NCBI GenBank assembly: GCA_937996675.1
Contig: CALKUN010000051.1
Span: 1-20,469 of the forward strand
Length of the DNA stretch: 20,469 bases
Source: an uncultured Candidatus Saccharibacteria bacterium
Lineage (GTDB): Bacteria > Patescibacteriota > Saccharimonadia > CAILAD01 > GCA-016700035
Reading direction: 5' to 3'
Below are positions 20,404-20,469 of the stretch, piece after piece. Position 1 is the first letter of the stretch. Every line of letters begins with the position of its first letter. Below the pieces are notes generated by a model. It made no database searches. It saw only the letters and a list, made by a program, of their open reading frames with translations, and was not told the DNA's origin. The translations under genes and the position numbers were made by a program.

Positions 20404-20412
20404 ATTTTAGCA
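20404..20412 (-). promoter_or_regulatory. extended -10 of the DUF1801 gene
   Basis: TGC-TAAAAT on the minus strand, start near 20397, leaving a leader of about 13 nt with AAGGA. Confidence 0.6.
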
Positions 20413-20469
20413 GAAATCGTGCCGTTCATTGTGAGTAGAAAAAGCGATACAACGAGAAAGCCTCCGACG

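Noticed and set aside
1..20469. TGA read as glycine (SR1/Gracilibacteria code)
   Set aside because: Several genes end at TGA in the expected place (guaA, 704-aa, 136-aa genes) and no conserved protein has in-frame TGA.

Overview
The window reads as chromosomal DNA of a small-genome bacterium, most likely a member of the Patescibacteria (Candidate Phyla Radiation), perhaps Saccharibacteria-like. This is inferred from the gene mix (bacterial topoisomerase IB, a lone VKOR, guaA/guaB/pyrB without the rest of their pathways, a short protein mannosyltransferase, many small unknown proteins), from dense packing with 3-21 bp gene overlaps, and from tRNA genes with encoded CCA. TGA is a normal stop here (for example at the ends of guaA and of the 704-aa gene), so the TGA-to-Gly code of SR1/Gracilibacteria does not apply. 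No rRNA, CRISPR array, transposase or phage gene was seen.

Layout. 1-470 is a tRNA cluster: the tail of tRNA-His, tRNA-Arg(TCT), a degenerate tRNA-Arg fragment, and an unusual tRNA-Gly(TCC). 471-2251 encodes a two-helix membrane protein and a convergent GT39-type mannosyltransferase. 2310-3080 is a self-contained unit (promoter, SD, 206-aa unknown protein, terminator). 3110-4283 is topoisomerase IB. 4222-6703 is a likely two-gene unit: a 704-aa transglutaminase-like protein and a coupled 77-aa protein, preceded by a promoter and a terminator-like hairpin. 6706-8240 is a NitT/TauT-type ABC permease plus ATPase without a binding protein. 8279-10500 is an AT-richer islet (5'-truncated Fic protein, EamA transporter, 52-aa protein under a palindromic operator), followed by a hairpin-rich stretch and tRNA-Pro. 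11.0-17.5 kb is rich in nucleotide metabolism: guaA, pyrB, guaB and a dCMP-deaminase-like gene, with a VOC protein, an alpha/beta hydrolase and an acidic disordered protein between them. 17.5-20.4 kb holds a 136-aa basic/helical protein under the best promoter of the window, VKOR, two tiny single-helix membrane proteins, a GNAT acetyltransferase and a DUF1801 protein.

How it fits together. GuaB (IMP to XMP) and GuaA (XMP to GMP) make the guanine branch; PyrB and the deaminase belong to pyrimidine metabolism. VKOR and the mannosyltransferase act on exported proteins. The most striking global pattern is in gene starts. Many genes have an extended -10 box (TGN-TANNNT) ending 6-9 nt before the ATG, so their mRNAs should be leaderless. 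A second set of genes, with strongly G/C-ending codons, carries good Shine-Dalgarno sites and longer, sometimes structured leaders. This suggests two modes of translation start in one genome.
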